A DNA stretch of 64,000 nucleotides from NCBI RefSeq assembly GCF_012848855.1, contig NZ_CP051630.1, positions 289,501-353,500 on the forward strand, read 5' to 3'. This stretch comes from Pyruvatibacter mobilis. Lineage in GTDB: Bacteria > Pseudomonadota > Alphaproteobacteria > CGMCC-115125. The notes under the pieces are model-generated. The model saw nothing but the letters and a program-made list of their open reading frames with translations. It was not told the origin of the DNA and ran no database searches. This document shows positions 42,294-52,987 of the stretch, in pieces. The stretch's first letter is position 1. The number at the start of each line of letters is the position of its first letter. Both the position numbers and the translations under genes were made by a program.

Positions 42294-44369
42294 TCATGCC
42301 CGCCGGGTTTGGAATCGCCAGAAAACCGCCAATCCCACGGCAAGGATGCAGCTCAGTGCCACATGCTCCCAAAGAGTGCCCCAAGGCAGGATGACCGCCG
42401 ACCCCGCAACCCCCAATACCAGGCGGGACAATGGGGGCAGGGTGGCGGCGAAGTAGCCCTGAAGCGATGCTGCGAGCGCCATGAATGCGGGCATCGCCAT
42501 GAGTGCTGTCACCAAGGGCTCGATGCCCGTTCCGGTGACCAGTGGCTGATAGACAAAAAGCAGCGGGACAAGGTAGAGGCCCTTGGCGATTTTCCAGGCC
42601 GAAAGGCCCGTTTCCATGGGCCGTGTCCCGGCAATTGAGGCGGCGGCGAAGGCGCAGAGAGCGACTGGCGGCGTGACGTTGGAGTCCTGACTGAGCCAGA
42701 AAATCACAAGATGGGCTGCAAGCAGCATGGACGCGAGGAGGGGCGGCGAGAGGAGGCCATCGGCCAGTGTCGCGCGTATGTCCGCGGGCAGGGCTGCGAG
42801 CAGGGTGGAGGCCTGCGTCTCCGTCATTTGCTGACCGACAAGTGCTGCGAGATCGGGCGCTGCAAGGAGGGCATAGGCGGCAAGTTCCGGCGTGCTGCCG
42901 CCAGCCATCAGGGTGCGGACCAGTTCCGCGTCCACCATCAGACCATAGATGGCTGGTGCCGACAGGGTGGCGAGCACGATGTAGCTGGCCGTAACCGGTA
43001 AGCCCATGCCGAGAATGAGGGAGGCGAGGGCAACGAGCACCAGGGTCAGCAGCAAACTTCCACCGGCCCAGCCGGACAGCATGAGCGAGAAGGTGTTGCC
43101 TATGCCTGTCATGCCGACCACGTTGACGATCAATCCGACACAGAGCAGCAGCATGGCAGTGGGTGCCATGGACTTTGCACCGTCGGCGGCGGCTGCCAGG
43201 ACATCGTCGAGCCGCATGGGGGTGCCGGAGAGCCATGAGCTTGCCACGGTGACAAGGATGGCGATTGCAGCGGCGAAGACCGGTGTGAACCCCCAGATCA
43301 GCAGACCTGCGAGAGCGCCTATTGGCAGGAGGAAATGCCAACCCTGGCGGAGGACGGGGCCAATAGGTTCCGCATCGTTTTCAGGCGTGAGGCCTAGCCT
43401 TGCGGCTTGGAGGCGCACGAAGACACCGACAGTGAAGAAATAGAGGATCGCTGGCAGCACCGACACCGCGATGATTTCCAGGTAGGAGATCTGCGTGAAA
43501 GAGGCCATGACGAAAGCACCTGCCCCCATGACAGGTGGCATCAACTGGCCGCCGGTGGAGGCTGCGGCTTCGACGCCGCCGGCGAATTTTGGGGGGAAGC
43601 CCGCACGCTTCATCAGCGGGATGGTGATGACACCTGTCGAGACCGTGTTGGCGACGGCTGACCCTGTAATCGACCCCATGAGACCGGAACCGAGAATTGC
43701 CACGATCCCCGGGCCGCCCGTCATGCGCCCCGCGGCAGCACGGGCCAGCGCCAGGATGAAATCGCCCGCGCCGGAACGCACCAGGAATGCACCCAGCAGG
43801 ATGAACATGAACACGAAGGTCCAGGAGATGCGTGCGATCGGGCCGAACATTCCGTCGGTGCCGAAGTAACTGCGGAACAGAAGTGTTTCGGCGGACAGGC
43901 CTGCGAAGGCGAAGGCCCCGGGCACATGGGGGCCCCACAACACCACGTAGGTGAGCGCCAGGAGTGTCAGCACAGGCACCACCCAGCCGGTGGTGCGGCG
44001 CGCCAGTTCCATGACGATGGCGATCGCCGTCAAAGCCGCAATCCAGTCAGACCAGATGAAGCTGACACCGCGTGCGTAGAGCGCGTCCTCAGCCATGTAG
44101 AGGTAGATCGAGGTGGCCAATGCACCTGCAGCTATCAGCCCATCGGCAATGATGCGTAAGGCGCGCGGCCCGGAGGCCGGGAATAAAAGCACACAGAGGA
44201 TGGCAAACAAACCGAAGTGGAACCCGGCAGCCTGTAGTTCCGGCATTGTGCCGAACAGGTTCGCCCACAGATGAGCTGCGGAGACGACGACAGCAAAGGC
44301 AATGCCAAGGCGGCCAAGCGGTGCGGCTGCAGGCATGCCGCCTGTGCCTGATCCCGGCTCATCAGCCAT
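42294..44369 (-). CDS. TRAP transporter fused permease (4TM/12TM)
   Basis: 691 residues. The N-terminal roughly 150 residues hold the small (DctQ-like) helices; the rest is a DctM-type permease with AAAGRMTGGPGIVAILGSGLMGSITGSAVANTVSTG and a GGQLMPPVMGAGAF motif. Fused permeases of this size work with TAXI-type binding proteins, and such a gene lies 34 bp upstream. It imports an organic acid or amino-acid-like solute using a sodium gradient; substrate not readable. Confidence 0.92.
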   Translation of the reverse strand: MADEPGSGTGGMPAAAPLGRLGIAFAVVVSAAHLWANLFGTMPELQAAGFHFGLFAILCVLLFPASGPRALRIIADGLIAAGALATSIYLYMAEDALYARGVSFIWSDWIAALTAIAIVMELARRTTGWVVPVLTLLALTYVVLWGPHVPGAFAFAGLSAETLLFRSYFGTDGMFGPIARISWTFVFMFILLGAFLVRSGAGDFILALARAAAGRMTGGPGIVAILGSGLMGSITGSAVANTVSTGVITIPLMKRAGFPPKFAGGVEAAASTGGQLMPPVMGAGAFVMASFTQISYLEIIAVSVLPAILYFFTVGVFVRLQAARLGLTPENDAEPIGPVLRQGWHFLLPIGALAGLLIWGFTPVFAAAIAILVTVASSWLSGTPMRLDDVLAAAADGAKSMAPTAMLLLCVGLIVNVVGMTGIGNTFSLMLSGWAGGSLLLTLVLVALASLILGMGLPVTASYIVLATLSAPAIYGLMVDAELVRTLMAGGSTPELAAYALLAAPDLAALVGQQMTETQASTLLAALPADIRATLADGLLSPPLLASMLLAAHLVIFWLSQDSNVTPPVALCAFAAASIAGTRPMETGLSAWKIAKGLYLVPLLFVYQPLVTGTGIEPLVTALMAMPAFMALAASLQGYFAATLPPLSRLVLGVAGSAVILPWGTLWEHVALSCILAVGLAVFWRFQTRRA

Positions 44370-44403
44370 GCGGTAGTCTCCCCCGTTTGTGCCGGCTCAA
44401 GCG

Positions 44404-45438
44404 TCAGGGCTTGAGGCGCTGCGGCACTTCTAAGCCCGCTTCTTCATAATAGCGCAGGGCGCCAGGGTGAAGCGGCAGGGGCAGACCTGTGGTGGCGCTG
44501 TCCAGGGCCATGTCCTTTGTTGCGGCATGAATGCCTGCAAGGAACGGGAGGTTCTCGTAGACCGCCTTCGTCAGCTGATAGACATCTTCGTCACTTACAT
44601 CGGCGTTTACGGCGAGGAAATTGGGCTGGGCGATTGTGGCGACATCCTGCTGCTGGCCCGGATAGGTGCCGGCGGGAATGGTGAAGGGCGACCAGAGCGC
44701 GATGTCATCACCCAACGCCGCATTGATGATTGCCGTGTCCTCAAGGCTGAAGGCCAGGACCACAAGATTTCCGTTAGCAGCGGCGAATGCCCGGGTCACA
44801 GCGCTGACGGGGACTCCCGCCGGGGTGTTCATGCCCACGGCTTTGCCGTCCTGAATGGCATCGGCGCTTGGACCGTAGCCGAGACTGATGACGTCAAAAT
44901 CTGTGCCTGGCTCGATGCCAAGCGCCGACAGGATGTGGAGGGCCGACCCCTCGGAGCCTGAATTGCGCTTGCCCATGGAGAAGGGTTTTCCCAGACCCTT
45001 GAGGTCGTGGATTGTTCTGGTCTTCGTCTCATCCGCATGCAGAACGAAATGCTCGACGTTTCGCCACAGCATGGTGACCGCACGGAGGTTTTCCTGCGGT
45101 CCGGTGTTTTCGAGCTGGCCTGTTCCGGTGGCGGCCCACGCGCCATAGAGCCCTTGCAGGATGGCGAACTGGGCTTCGTCTTCCCGCATCAGTTTCACGT
45201 TCTCCCCGGAACCCGCTGAGCTGATGGCGGACAGGGAGAAGCCGTATTGCGGTTCAAGCTTGAGCTTGCTGAGTGTCGCGATGGCGACGCCGACGGGGTA
45301 ATAGGTGCCGCCGGTGGTGGCCGTGGCCATGATGTATTGCCGGTCCTGCGCTTGGGCGGAAAGAGCTGCGGTCAGCAGCGTGCCTGCCGCCACGGCGGCA
45401 GCGGCGATGTGGCGGGCATGTCGGGTCAGGCGGCGCAT
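44404..45438 (-). CDS. TAXI-family TRAP transporter solute-binding protein
   Basis: 344 residues. The signal peptide runs to about residue 30 (VAAGTLLTAALSAQAQD), then the TAXI signature region YIMATATTGGTYYPVGVAIA, followed by SAGSGENVKLMREDEAQFAILQ and a two-lobed binding-protein body. It captures the solute in the periplasm for the fused permease encoded downstream. Confidence 0.93.
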   Translation of the reverse strand: MRRLTRHARHIAAAAVAAGTLLTAALSAQAQDRQYIMATATTGGTYYPVGVAIATLSKLKLEPQYGFSLSAISSAGSGENVKLMREDEAQFAILQGLYGAWAATGTGQLENTGPQENLRAVTMLWRNVEHFVLHADETKTRTIHDLKGLGKPFSMGKRNSGSEGSALHILSALGIEPGTDFDVISLGYGPSADAIQDGKAVGMNTPAGVPVSAVTRAFAAANGNLVVLAFSLEDTAIINAALGDDIALWSPFTIPAGTYPGQQQDVATIAQPNFLAVNADVSDEDVYQLTKAVYENLPFLAGIHAATKDMALDSATTGLPLPLHPGALRYYEEAGLEVPQRLKP

Positions 45439-45755
45439 GGGTAGTCTCCCTGGAGGTCCTGGCAGTCCGAAACGGCTGATCTGCGCGGGATAGTATCACG
45501 TGCTCCCGCCGTCTCCAGCGAGGCCGCTTTAGGCGTGACTGATTAACCATACAAGTCGTTCATCTAAATGAGATTTTGCTCATCTTGATGATCGAAAGGT
45601 TAACGCGGCATGCAGGAGGAGTTCAGGCGCGCGGGACGATGCTTCCAGACGGGGGAATGGCATTCAGGCCGGAGGCAGGTGCCGGGCTGAATGCACCGCT
45701 GGTGGGCGGGGCATCAATGCTGCGCCCGGCGAATCTTACCGACAGGAGCGCTCAC
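45439..45755. other. Divergent intergenic region between the TAXI gene and a PepSY-like gene
   Basis: About 317 bp without a gene. It contains the TTAACCAT octamer (45543-45550, a CtrA-like half-site) and the paired TCAT-N4-ATGA elements described separately. The right half is GC-rich leader of the 45756 gene. Confidence 0.6.
45560..45591. promoter_or_regulatory. Paired TCAT-N4-ATGA palindromes, one per two helical turns
   Basis: TCATCTAAATGA (45560-45571) and TCATCTTGATGA (45580-45591) are near-identical 12-bp imperfect palindromes starting 20 bp apart, which would place both on the same face of DNA. They lie 121 bp from the TAXI start and 165 bp from the 45756 gene start. Likely a double operator; regulator unknown. 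Confidence 0.55.
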
Positions 45756-46226
45756 ATGAACTCTCGACTGGCTTTGGCAATCGCCGGTTTGGCCGGGGCA
45801 TTTGCCCTTGGCCTGCTGACCGGTGCACCCGCACACGCCGCGGTACCGGCAGGGCTTGCCGCTACCGCGGATGCTCCGCTGGCAGCCACGCAAATCGATC
45901 ACAAGCGGCCGCGTCATCGCGGCTACAAGTATCACGGCGGCTGGCGGCAATCGCACTGGCACAAGCGGCACTACAAGCAGCATCGCAACTATCACTACGG
46001 TCCGCGCTACCGCCATCACGGCTACGGCAATGTGCAGCCGTTCAAGCACTTCGTCCGGATCCTGTCCGGTCATGGCTATTACCGTTTTGGCCGTCCGACA
46101 TTTCATGGCCACGGACGGCACTGGACGCCTCACTATTATGTGAATGCCCATGATGGCTACGGCCAGCGGGTCCATCTGCGGGTGTGTGCCTATACCGGCA
46201 ACGTGCTTGGGTGGCGCTATCACTAG
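45756..46226 (+). CDS. Secreted His/Tyr-rich protein with PepSY-like C-terminus
   Basis: 156 residues. A signal peptide (LALAIAGLAGAFALGLLTGAPAHA) is followed by a strongly basic stretch rich in His, Tyr, Arg and Lys (about 50-90, e.g. HWHKRHYKQHRNYHYGPRYR), then a PepSY-like unit ending VHLRVCAYTGNVLGWRYH. The C-terminal signature CAYTGNVLG-RY recurs in the next gene. GGAG lies before the ATG. Metal or polyanion binding at the cell surface is possible from composition; no family is assigned. Confidence 0.75.
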   Translation: MNSRLALAIAGLAGAFALGLLTGAPAHAAVPAGLAATADAPLAATQIDHKRPRHRGYKYHGGWRQSHWHKRHYKQHRNYHYGPRYRHHGYGNVQPFKHFVRILSGHGYYRFGRPTFHGHGRHWTPHYYVNAHDGYGQRVHLRVCAYTGNVLGWRYH

Positions 46227-46267
46227 GCGATGACGCCAGGGGCAGGGCCGCCTTTATCGGCGGAATG

Positions 46268-46300
46268 ACGGGCGTTTCCGGCGATGCCGGGGACGCCCGT
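46268..46300 (+). other. Long hairpin between the two PepSY-like genes
   Basis: ACGGGCGT/ACGCCCGT enclosing CCGGC-GAT-GCCGG forms a near-continuous 13-bp stem 42 bp after the first gene. No T run follows. The remaining 250 bp to 46548 hold two more short hairpins (CCCGT-CTTA-ACGGG at 46381-46394, GCACCGG/CCGGTGC at 46440-46460) and no gene. Confidence 0.5.
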
Positions 46301-46548
46301 TGTCTGTTGGACAGGCGGTTTCCGGGACTCGTCTGACGTGAGCCTGCATGCCGGGTTGGGTGAGGTTCATAAGTGTGAGCCCCGTCTTAACGGGCCACCC
46401 AGAACGGGTTCAGCGCGGGTCGGTCAACTTCCTTCTCACGCACCGGGGACATGCCGGTGCCACGACGTTCCTGCCACCGCGTGCATGGGTGGCCAAGCTG
46501 AACCGCCCGCATGAGCAGCAGCCGGGCAAAAGAGAAGGAAGCCATGAA

Positions 46549-47379
46549 ATGAAGAAGTATCTGATCCTTGCAGCCATGGGTGGCGCTCTTGCCGCCACCT
46601 CTGCCATCGCTCCGGCGCAGGCGGGCGGCTTTTCGCTGACCATCAGCAACGGCAATGGCGGCGGCATCGTTTTCGCCAATGGCAAGGCGCATCACTACAA
46701 CAGCTATGACCGTGGCTGGCACCGCACTGATTTCTATCATCAAGCGCGGAAGGCCCATGGCGGCCAGGGCAAGAACTTCCTCTACATTCCGGGGGTGGTG
46801 AAGAAAATCCAGCAGCGCACCGGCAGCAAGGTGACGGACATCGTGTTCCGAAATGGCGTTTATCACGTCAAGGGCTATGGCCCGCGCGGTGGTTTCAACC
46901 AGGCCAAGGCTGATCCTTATACAGGCCGTCTGTTCGACGTCAGCCGTGCGCACAAGACCGAGCCTACCCCGAAGCGGGCGCTCGGCATCCGCAAACTGCT
47001 GTCAAATCTGCGCCATGAAGGCTTCAAGAAGTTCGACCGCGTGGACCTCAAGGGCCATGTCTACAAGGTGCGGGGGCTCAACCGCCGGGGCCGGCCGGTG
47101 CTGATCACCGCCGACAGCCGCACGGGCCACATCGAGAATGTGCAGAAGGCCAAGCGATACAATCTGCATGCCAAGGCGGCCCCGCAGCGCAAGCCGTTCA
47201 AGCACTGGACCGGCGGGCTGAAGAAGCACAATTACTCGCACTTCTCAGGCGCTACCTACGTCGCCGGTGGCAATGACTGGAGCGACCACTACCGGGTGAA
47301 GGCGCGCCACGGCAAGCGCAACGTTGATCTGCGGATCTGTGCCTATACCGGCAATGTGCTGGGTTACCGGTACCTCTAA
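46549..47379 (+). CDS. Secreted protein with three PepSY-like repeats
   Basis: 276 residues. A signal peptide (ILAAMGGALAATSAIAPAQA) is followed by three similar units: the first ends ADPYTGRLFDV, the second reads KFDRVDLKGHVYKVRGLNRR and ends ADSRTGHIENV, and the third ends VDLRICAYTGNVLGYRYL. The D-x-x-T-G-x-(I/L/V) turn is typical of PepSY domains. The third unit matches the end of the 45756 protein. Very basic overall. AAGGA lies upstream of the ATG. A strong terminator follows. Role unknown; PepSY proteins often inhibit peptidases or sit at the cell envelope. Confidence 0.78.
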   Translation: MKKYLILAAMGGALAATSAIAPAQAGGFSLTISNGNGGGIVFANGKAHHYNSYDRGWHRTDFYHQARKAHGGQGKNFLYIPGVVKKIQQRTGSKVTDIVFRNGVYHVKGYGPRGGFNQAKADPYTGRLFDVSRAHKTEPTPKRALGIRKLLSNLRHEGFKKFDRVDLKGHVYKVRGLNRRGRPVLITADSRTGHIENVQKAKRYNLHAKAAPQRKPFKHWTGGLKKHNYSHFSGATYVAGGNDWSDHYRVKARHGKRNVDLRICAYTGNVLGYRYL

Positions 47380-47405
47380 GCCGCAAGAGAGGTGCTCTCC
47401 GGGAG

Positions 47406-47437
47406 GGTGCCCGGGCTTCGGCCCGGGCACCTTTTTT
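47406..47437 (+). terminator. Strong rho-independent terminator
   Basis: A perfect 11-bp stem GGTGCCCGGGC/GCCCGGGCACC with a TTCG tetraloop and T6 tail. It ends the PepSY-like gene at 47379. Confidence 0.97.
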
Positions 47438-47449
47438 ATATGCGGCGGG

Positions 47450-49021
47450 TCAGGCCATGGCGCGGAGATAAGGGCCGCGCTGATGATCGAGCGTCGGCCA
47501 AGCCCAGTCGAGCCATTCATTCAGCTTGGCGCGGGTTTCACGCGGGTCGATCAGTTCGTGGACGGAGAAACCCTCGGCCCGGGGGAAGGGGGATTGGGTG
47601 GCGGCCAGCATCTCTTCCAGCTCGCGGCGCTTGGCATCAGGGTCGTCGGCGGCAGCGATCTGGCGGGCGAAGGCGACCGCAACGCCGCCCTCAACAGGCA
47701 GGGCGCCTGTCTCTGCGCTGGGCCATGAGAACACATGGCCGCCGGGGGCGAAATGGGCGGCACCCGCCACACCGAACACCTTGCGGACGATGACACTGGC
47801 CCAGGGCACACGGCCATTCATCACAGCGGCAATGGCTTCCGCACCCGCGCGGATGGTGCCGGTGGTTTCGGAATCCGGGCCGATCATGAAGCCCGGCTCA
47901 TCGACCAGCGCCACCACGGGCAGGTTGAAGGTGTTGCAGAAATCAACAAAGCGCCGCGTCTTGCGGGCGGCGTCCGCTGTCATGGCACCGGCGTAGTAGG
48001 TGCAGTCGTTGCCGAGGATGCCGACGGGGCGTCCTCCGAGGCGGGCGAGACCTGTGATGAGGGAGGGGCCGTAGCGGCGGGTCATTTCGAACCAGCTGCC
48101 GTCATCCACCACGGATTTGATGATCTTGCGCATGGCATAGGGCTTGCGGCGTTCGCGCGGGACGATTGAGAGGAGCTTGTCGTCGGCGCGGTCCAGCGGG
48201 TCATCGTTTGGGAGAACGGGGGCGGCCTCGAAGACGTTCTGTGGCAGGTAGGAGAGGAAGCGGGCTATGTCCTCCAGCGCTGCTTCTTCGGTCTCCGCCA
48301 CGTTATCGATGACGCCTGATTTGGCGTGCACGTCCGACCCGCCCAGTTCTTCCTTGGTCATCTTGTGGCCGGTGGCGCGTTCGACAACGGCGGGGCCGGC
48401 GATCAGCACCTGGGCGTTTTTGGCCATCACCGAAAAATGCGAAGAGACGAGACGGGCAGCGGGCATGCCCGCAACCGGGCCAAGCGCTGCTGCGGCAACG
48501 GGCACGGTGCCGAGTGTCTTTGCCACCGACAGGAAGCGTGGGGTCGAGAAAACCGGATCACCGACAGGGCGGGATTTGCCCTTGTTGCCGCCGGAGCCTG
48601 CCACCGACCCGCCCCCGCCTTCATGGAGGCGGATGAGCGGCACCTTGTATTGCAGGGCCACGTCTTCGGAATAGACGCTTTTGCGCAGGCCGGCGGGGTT
48701 GGGTGAGCCGCCCTTGAGGGTGAAATCTTCCCCGCCGACGATGACGCGGCGGCCGCCCACCTTGGCAAAGCCGAGCACGAAATTGGCGGGGCTGAAGCCT
48801 GTCTGATTACCGTCCTCGTCGAATTCCGGTGCACCTGCGCCTTCGCCCAGTTCCTGGAAGCTGCCGTCATCGGCCAGGTGGGCGATGCGTTCCCGGATGG
48901 TGAGGCGGCCCTTGGCGTGCTGCTTGGCAATCCCTTCCTCGCCGCCCTGCTTCTTGGCGGCGGCGCGGCGGGCGATGATTTCCTTGGCTTCGGCTTCCCA
49001 GGTCATGTGTCGTGTGCTCAT
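47450..49021 (-). CDS. Acyl-CoA carboxylase carboxyltransferase (beta) subunit
   Basis: About 523 residues from ATG 49021 (49006 is an alternative; neither has a clear ribosome-binding site). The N-terminus KGRLTIRERIAHLADDGSFQELG and the two crotonase-like halves are typical of the propionyl-/methylcrotonyl-CoA carboxylase beta family; GGGGSVAGSGG resembles an acyl-CoA-binding loop. It would transfer CO2 from biotin to an acyl-CoA. No biotin-carboxylase gene is adjacent, so the exact substrate is unclear. Confidence 0.88.
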   Translation of the reverse strand: MSTRHMTWEAEAKEIIARRAAAKKQGGEEGIAKQHAKGRLTIRERIAHLADDGSFQELGEGAGAPEFDEDGNQTGFSPANFVLGFAKVGGRRVIVGGEDFTLKGGSPNPAGLRKSVYSEDVALQYKVPLIRLHEGGGGSVAGSGGNKGKSRPVGDPVFSTPRFLSVAKTLGTVPVAAAALGPVAGMPAARLVSSHFSVMAKNAQVLIAGPAVVERATGHKMTKEELGGSDVHAKSGVIDNVAETEEAALEDIARFLSYLPQNVFEAAPVLPNDDPLDRADDKLLSIVPRERRKPYAMRKIIKSVVDDGSWFEMTRRYGPSLITGLARLGGRPVGILGNDCTYYAGAMTADAARKTRRFVDFCNTFNLPVVALVDEPGFMIGPDSETTGTIRAGAEAIAAVMNGRVPWASVIVRKVFGVAGAAHFAPGGHVFSWPSAETGALPVEGGVAVAFARQIAAADDPDAKRRELEEMLAATQSPFPRAEGFSVHELIDPRETRAKLNEWLDWAWPTLDHQRGPYLRAMA

Positions 49022-49137
49022 TGTTCGGGATGCAGCAGCGGGCTGGTTTGCACCCGGGCGGCGTTGCATCGTATTGGATCAGGTCGCCGGGCAGCCTATC
49101 TGTAATCGGCTGACAACAAAACGCGGAGCCGCGCCTC

Positions 49138-50127
49138 ATGACATCTCCTGCCTCGCTGACGGACACTCCCGAGAACCCCTGTCCCGAGGGGGCGGAGGCG
49201 TTCTGGTTTGCGGGATATGACGGGCGGCAACTGCGCGGGGCGGTGTGGCCTGCCACAGCTGATGCGCCGCGCGGCACGGTGCTGCTGTTCAGCGGGCGGA
49301 CGGAATTCATCGAGAAGTATTTCGAGGTGGTGACGCAGCTGCGTGAGCGGGGCTATGCGGTTGCCACCATGGACTGGCGCGGGCAGGGGCTGTCAGCGCG
49401 GATGACGGGTAACCGGCTCAAGGGGCATATCGATGATTTCAGCGAGTATGACCGGGACCTTGCCTGTTTCCTCAAACTGATCGGCGAGCGCCAGATGCCT
49501 GCACCCTATGTGGGCCTTGCGCACTCCATGGGCGGCAACATCCTGCTGCGCTGGCTTTATCTGCAGGACACGGGCGCTGCCCTGGCGCGTGGGCTGCCGA
49601 AGCTGGAAAAGCTGGTTCTCAGCGCGCCGATGGTGGACATCGCACTCAAGCCGTGGATGAAGGGGCTGATGCGCGGTTTCGGCTTTACCGGCATGGCGCT
49701 GGGGCTGGGGGATGCCTATTTGCCTGGCGGCGGTGATAAAGACGCTGTCGGGTCTCATGCGTTTGAGGGCAATAGCGTAACGTCAGACCCGCAGCGTTAT
49801 GCGAGGCAGGTTGCCCTTGTTGAGGCGAACCCAAATTTGGCACTGGCATCTGTCACCTGTGGCTGGGCGGGGGCTGCGTCCGAGAGCATGGACTGGGTCC
49901 AGAGCGATCAATTTGCGCGGGCCATCACCACGCCGGTGTTGTTTGCCGGGGCGGAGAAGGATGTGCTGGTGCCGGATCAAGGTGTTGCGGCGCAGGCACG
50001 GCGGATGCGCACGGGGCAGTATCTCAAGTGCGTCGGCTGCAAGCACGAAATCCTGATGGAGCAGGATGACTTGCAGGCACCGTTCTGGGCAGCGTTTGAC
50101 GCGTTTCTGGCGCCACAGACGGCCTAG
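49138..50127 (+). CDS. Alpha/beta hydrolase (lysophospholipase/monoacylglycerol-lipase type)
   Basis: 329 residues. The nucleophile elbow is GLAHSMGGNILLRW, the strand before is MDWRGQGLSARM, the acid is in LFAGAEKDVLVPDQ and the His is in CKHEILMEQD. This is the serine-aminopeptidase S33/PldB-like group. No signal peptide. Its stop codon interlocks with that of the convergent hisN-like gene (CTAG). Confidence 0.9.
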   Translation: MTSPASLTDTPENPCPEGAEAFWFAGYDGRQLRGAVWPATADAPRGTVLLFSGRTEFIEKYFEVVTQLRERGYAVATMDWRGQGLSARMTGNRLKGHIDDFSEYDRDLACFLKLIGERQMPAPYVGLAHSMGGNILLRWLYLQDTGAALARGLPKLEKLVLSAPMVDIALKPWMKGLMRGFGFTGMALGLGDAYLPGGGDKDAVGSHAFEGNSVTSDPQRYARQVALVEANPNLALASVTCGWAGAASESMDWVQSDQFARAITTPVLFAGAEKDVLVPDQGVAAQARRMRTGQYLKCVGCKHEILMEQDDLQAPFWAAFDAFLAPQTA

Positions 50128-50942
50128 GCCTGCGAGAGGGTTTCCAGCGCCTGATCGTGGATGCGCCGGTCGCCTGACGCGATCATGCGGCCGCCTGATT
50201 GGGTAAAGGCGTCGCCTGCCCGCAAGGGGCGGCCCTGCCAGTCTGTGACACTGCCGCCGGCGGCCTCGATGACCGGCACGAGCGGCAGGATGTCATAGGC
50301 CTGGTTGCCGGCTTCCACCACGAGATCCATCTGCCCCATGGCCACCATGGCGTAATTATAGCAATCCCCGCCATAGCGCAGCAGCTTCACCCTGTCGGCG
50401 AGGGTGCGGAAAGCATCGGCTTCGCCGCCTTTGGCAAACATGCGCGGATCGGTGGCGCCCATGACCGCGTCATCAAGGCCCGCGCAGGGACGCGTCTGCA
50501 TCGGGGTACGCCCGGTGCGGCCGATCAGGAAGGCACCGGACGGACCGCCGATGAAGCGCTCGCCTGTATAGGGCTGGTCCATCAGTCCGACTGCCGGGAC
50601 GCCGTCCTGCATGGCGCCGATGAGCGTGCCCCAGGTGGGCAGGCCCGACATGAACACGCGCGTACCGTCGATGGGGTCGATGACCCAGGAGATGGGCGAC
50701 GTGCCGGGCTTGAAGCCGTATTCCTCACCCAGAATGCCGTGGTTCGGGAAGCGATCATCGATCAGCGCGCGGATGGCGCGTTCGCCTGCCTTGTCGCCTT
50801 CGGTTACCGGATCGAAGGCGCCGCGCGAGCGCTTGTCGCCTACGTCCAGCGCGGTGCGGAAATAGGGCATGATGGCAGCGCCCGAGGCGTCTGCCAGCTC
50901 CAGGATAAAGCCTTCAAGGCTTATGGGATCATCGCTGCTCAT
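50124..50942 (-). CDS. hisN: Histidinol-phosphatase, HisN (inositol-monophosphatase-like) type
   Basis: 272 residues from ATG 50942. Metal-site motifs of the IMPase fold are present: GILGEEYG, WVIDPIDGTRVFMSGLPTWGTLIG, and a C-terminal GGDCYNYAMVAMGQMDLVVE and AYDILPLVPVIEAAGG. The wording of these motifs is closest to HisN histidinol-phosphatases of alphaproteobacteria (step eight of histidine synthesis). An inositol-phosphatase role cannot be excluded. Confidence 0.8.
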   Translation of the reverse strand: MSSDDPISLEGFILELADASGAAIMPYFRTALDVGDKRSRGAFDPVTEGDKAGERAIRALIDDRFPNHGILGEEYGFKPGTSPISWVIDPIDGTRVFMSGLPTWGTLIGAMQDGVPAVGLMDQPYTGERFIGGPSGAFLIGRTGRTPMQTRPCAGLDDAVMGATDPRMFAKGGEADAFRTLADRVKLLRYGGDCYNYAMVAMGQMDLVVEAGNQAYDILPLVPVIEAAGGSVTDWQGRPLRAGDAFTQSGGRMIASGDRRIHDQALETLSQA

Positions 50943-50992
50943 GGGCTCACGGGTAGCCCGTTGGGCGCGAGGCCGCAAGCGGCTTTGGCCTG

Positions 50993-52831
<1,839 letters not shown>

Positions 52832-52878
52832 GGAAACCTGTCTTAACTGGGTGTCAGAACCGGGTAATAGACGCAGAA

Positions 52879-52914
52879 AGGGCGCGGAACCGGGAAACTC
52901 CCATTCCGCGCCCT
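52879..52914 (-). terminator. Terminator after yceI
   Basis: An 11-bp perfect stem AGGGCGCGGAA/TTCCGCGCCCT with a 14-nt loop; on the minus strand it is followed by TTCTGC. It separates yceI from typA. Confidence 0.75.
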
Positions 52915-52987
52915 TCTACGAGGACTTTTCTGGCGCCGGTATAGGGCCCGGACGCCGATCTGTCGAGTGCCCGATAGAGCGGGGCAG

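Noticed and set aside
42118-43341. N-terminal extension of the hsp20 frame into the TRAP gene
   Set aside because: The family N-terminus is at 42117 with a strong ribosome-binding site, and the extension overlaps the TRAP gene in the wrong frame, with the promoter and leader in between.
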